The notes beneath the pieces are model-generated. The model saw only the letters and a list, made by a program, of their open reading frames with translations. It had not been told where the DNA came from and searched no databases. This document shows, in pieces, positions 4,136 to 6,370 of a stretch of 6,370 nt of DNA. This stretch comes from DATAEY01 sp038199035 (GTDB lineage Bacteria > Actinomycetota > Thermoleophilia > Solirubrobacterales > Solirubrobacteraceae). The DNA is taken from NCBI GenBank assembly GCA_038199035.1, contig JBBPZM010000055.1, positions 1-6,370 on the forward strand, given 5' to 3'. The translations under genes and the position numbers were made by a program. How positions within the stretch are numbered: position 1 is the stretch's first letter; each line of letters begins with the position of its first letter.

Positions 4136-6370
4136 TCAGGCGCTCAGCGTCAGCGCCCGCGGGCCCTGGCGGAAGCCCAGCCCCACGAGCAGCCCCTCGA
4201 ACGGAGAACCGACCACGCTCGCGCCGTCGATCCGCTCGAGCGATACCCGCCGGATGCGACCGGCGCGCACCTGCTCGGCCAGCGCCTCGAAGGCGGCGGG
4301 CAGGCGCGCGTCGTCGCCGTCGACCATGGTCACGACGCCTCGCCCCGAGCGCTCGAGGTAGAGCACGGGCTCCCCGTCGGCCAGCACGACGTGGGCGCCC
4401 GACACCCGCTGGGGCCGGCGGCGCTCGCCGTCGCCGTCGCGCCGGGGCCACGGGAGCGCGGCGCCGTAGGGCTGGGCGGGGTCGACGGCCGCGAGCACGA
4501 GCGGGCGCGCCTCGTCGCGCTCGCGATGGGAGCGCAGGCGCTCGACCGCGCCGGGCAGGGCGAACTGCGCGCCTCCCAGCCCCTCGACGAAGTAGCCACG
4601 CCGGGCCACTCCCAGCGTCTCGAGCGCCGAGAGCGAGTCGTAGAGGGTCGAGAACCCGCCCGGCACGCCCTCGGCCAGGACCTGCTCACGGGTGACGATG
4701 CCGTAGCGCTCGAGCAGCAGCTCGGCGAGCGCGCGGCGGCGCTGACTCGGGTCGGGAGCGTCGACGAACAGAGGAGCGGTCAGCGACCAGCGGCCCTGGA
4801 CCTGGGCCTGAGCGCCGCGCGGACGACCCGAGAAGCGCCGCCGGCCCGGCGCGCGGCCGTCGCGCCGGGCCTTGGCCAGGGTCAGGCGCGGCGCCCGCAG
4901 CGGCGCGAAGGCGTCGTTGGTCACCTCGCCCGCCCACACCAGGTCCCACAGCGCCTCCTGCAGCTCCTCGGGGACGAGCGACACGTCGGCCAGCAGGTCG
5001 GTGAAGAAGCACGCCCCGGCGGCGAGGCGCTCGCGCAACGCGGCGTGCGCCGGCCCGTCGGGGGGATCGGCCCGGACCGGTGGCGGCCCGACAAGGCTGA
5101 CGTCGTCACGGAAGAAGAGCGCGACGCGGCCGGAGTGACGGCCGAGGGCGCCGGCGCCGATCCACACCAGCTCGCCGCTGGCGCACAGCTGGTCCATCCA
5201 GGCCGGCGAGTAGGCGCCCGTGCGCCTGGCCAGCACGTCGCGCTCCCACGTCTGCGCCGGCAGGGCAAGGCCCTGGAGCGGGACGAGCGTCTCGCGCAGA
5301 CGGTCCACTCCCGCGCCGGCGGCGGGGTGGCGATCCACGCCCTGCCACGAGGGCAGAAAGCGGGCGAGCGCACGCTGGTCGGCGGGCTCGATCTCGCGCC
5401 GCAGGGCGGCCAGCGACGCGCGCCGCAGGCGGCGCAGGACCTCCGGATCGCACCACTCGCGGTCGCTGCCGCCCGGGCGCAGCTCGCCCCGCACCACGTC
5501 GCCCGCGCGCTCGAGCTCGCGCAGCGCGGCGGCCGGGTCGACGCCGTAGCGCTCGCGCAGCTGGGCGGTGGTGAACGGCCCGTGCGTTCGCGCGTAGCGC
5601 CGGGAGAGCTCGACGAGAGCGTCGGGCATCTCGACCAAGAAGGCTTCGGGCAGTCCGCTCGGGGGCACGGCGGCCAGGGCGTCGCGGAAGAGGCCGGCGT
5701 CCTGGGCGGCGGCCCACCGCTCCTGGCCTCCGATGCGCAGGCGGATCGCTCGTCGCTCGTCCTCGAGCTCGGTCAGCATGGGCTCCATGGCCACCCCTTC
5801 GAGCACCCGGTCGGCCACCTCGTCCGCCGAGAGGTCGCCGACGCGGCGCAGCACGTCGTGCAGCGCGTCGCGGTTGGCTGCGCGGGCGCGCGGCGAGCGG
5901 TGCTGGAGGTCGTCCTCGACGGTCGCGAGGGCCGCCGGGTCGATCAGGTCGCGCAGCTCCTCCTGGCCCAGCAGCTCGCGCAGCAGGTCGCGGTCCAGCG
6001 ACAGGGCGGCGGCGCGGCGCTCGGCGTTGGGCGTGTCGCCCTCGTACATGTAGGTCGCCACGTAGTCGAAGAGCAGCGACGAGGCGAAGGGGGAGGCGCT
6101 CTGCGTCTCGACCTCGACCAGCGAGAGCTCGCGGCGGTGCAGGGCGCGCAGCAGCTCCTGGAGGCCGGGCACGTCGAGCACGTCGCGCAGGCACTCGCGG
6201 TAGGTCTCGAGGATCACCGGGAACTGGGCGTAGCGGCGCGCGACCTCGAGCAGGGTTTGGGCCTTGAGCCGCTGCTGCCACAGCGGCGTGCGCCGGCCGG
6301 GGTAGGCGCGGGGGATGAGCAGCGCGCGGTCGGCGTTCTCGCGAAAGCGCGCGACGAACAGCGCCGAGGC
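4136..6370 (-). CDS. lhr: Lhr-type superfamily 2 DNA helicase, C-terminal part (5' end outside window)
   Basis: The frame is open from the window edge to the TGA at 4138-4136, giving 744 residues with no start visible. Lhr is an ATP-dependent 3'-5' DNA translocase and helicase linked to DNA repair; the RecA motor domains with the Walker and DEAH motifs lie upstream of this window. The visible part starts in the DEAD-associated core segment (about residues 1-155 of the fragment) with hallmark stretches ALFVARFRENADRALLIPR, PGRRTPLWQQR, ILETYRECLRDVLD and SPFASSLLFDYVATYMYEGD. The remainder (about 156-744) is the long-Lhr C-terminal region, with hallmarks REWCDPEVLRRLRRASLAALR, RFLPSWQG, LCASGELVWIGAGALG, GRWSL and DPAQPYGAALPWP. 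In Mycobacterium smegmatis this region is a tandem winged-helix plus beta-barrel unit resembling AlkZ-type glycosylases. The amount remaining fits a full-length protein of about 1,500 aa. It heads the unit lhr-nei-phosphodiesterase. Confidence 0.95.
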   Translation of the reverse strand, partial: ASALFVARFRENADRALLIPRAYPGRRTPLWQQRLKAQTLLEVARRYAQFPVILETYRECLRDVLDVPGLQELLRALHRRELSLVEVETQSASPFASSLLFDYVATYMYEGDTPNAERRAAALSLDRDLLRELLGQEELRDLIDPAALATVEDDLQHRSPRARAANRDALHDVLRRVGDLSADEVADRVLEGVAMEPMLTELEDERRAIRLRIGGQERWAAAQDAGLFRDALAAVPPSGLPEAFLVEMPDALVELSRRYARTHGPFTTAQLRERYGVDPAAALRELERAGDVVRGELRPGGSDREWCDPEVLRRLRRASLAALRREIEPADQRALARFLPSWQGVDRHPAAGAGVDRLRETLVPLQGLALPAQTWERDVLARRTGAYSPAWMDQLCASGELVWIGAGALGRHSGRVALFFRDDVSLVGPPPVRADPPDGPAHAALRERLAAGACFFTDLLADVSLVPEELQEALWDLVWAGEVTNDAFAPLRAPRLTLAKARRDGRAPGRRRFSGRPRGAQAQVQGRWSLTAPLFVDAPDPSQRRRALAELLLERYGIVTREQVLAEGVPGGFSTLYDSLSALETLGVARRGYFVEGLGGAQFALPGAVERLRSHRERDEARPLVLAAVDPAQPYGAALPWPRRDGDGERRRPQRVSGAHVVLADGEPVLYLERSGRGVVTMVDGDDARLPAAFEALAEQVRAGRIRRVSLERIDGASVVGSPFEGLLVGLGFRQGPRALTLSA

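Noticed and set aside
5106..6281. Minus-strand open frame of 391 codons overlapping lhr in another frame
   Set aside because: The product is almost entirely Arg/Ala/Pro and has no recognisable fold, while the lhr frame carries strong family motifs over the same DNA.
1..6370. CRISPR arrays, tRNA or rRNA genes, insertion-sequence ends, integrase or transposase genes
   Set aside because: I looked for regularly spaced repeats, tRNA-like T-arm sequences and transposase-like motifs on both strands and saw none. The minus strand is almost fully occupied by six ordinary chromosomal genes.

Overview
The window comes from a very GC-rich bacterial chromosome. Its protein families and codon use suggest an actinobacterium. 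The lhr-nei pairing, the GHKGAD/PGNT type of phosphodiesterase and the DUF4349 sigma partner would fit Thermoleophilia/Solirubrobacterales, but that placement is an inference from protein style only. All six supported genes lie on the minus strand and are transcribed from high to low coordinates. The long plus-strand frames are shadows of these genes.

Layout in transcription order. (1) 6370-4136: the C-terminal ~744 residues of the large helicase Lhr; its N-terminal motor lies outside the window. (2) 4062-3283: a Nei/Fpg-family DNA glycosylase starting at a GTG, with all catalytic and zinc-finger residues present. (3) 3295-2591: a small glycerophosphodiester phosphodiesterase-family protein overlapping nei by 13 nt. 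These three form a probable repair-centred operon; lhr next to nei also occurs in Mycobacterium. (4) 2498-1953: an ECF-type sigma factor, overlapping by 14 nt (5) 1966-803: a two-TM DUF4349 protein that is probably its anti-sigma factor or membrane sensor. (6) 638-1: a NarL/LuxR-type response regulator, complete except for the last few residues.

The two intergenic gaps carry most of the unexplained structure. The 92-nt gap before the sigma gene holds an exact 10-bp direct repeat with a 22-nt period and a separate imperfect dyad close to the start codon. The 164-nt gap between the DUF4349 gene and the response regulator holds a 17-position inverted repeat (a strong hairpin in the minus-strand RNA) followed by a plausible sigma70-type promoter.

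Two signalling units (sigma/membrane partner and response regulator) thus sit beside a DNA-repair operon. I see no mobile element, CRISPR array, tRNA or rRNA, and no clear case for a wholly new system. The best leads are the sigma/DUF4349 pair with its repeat-bearing upstream region and the lhr-nei-phosphodiesterase operon.
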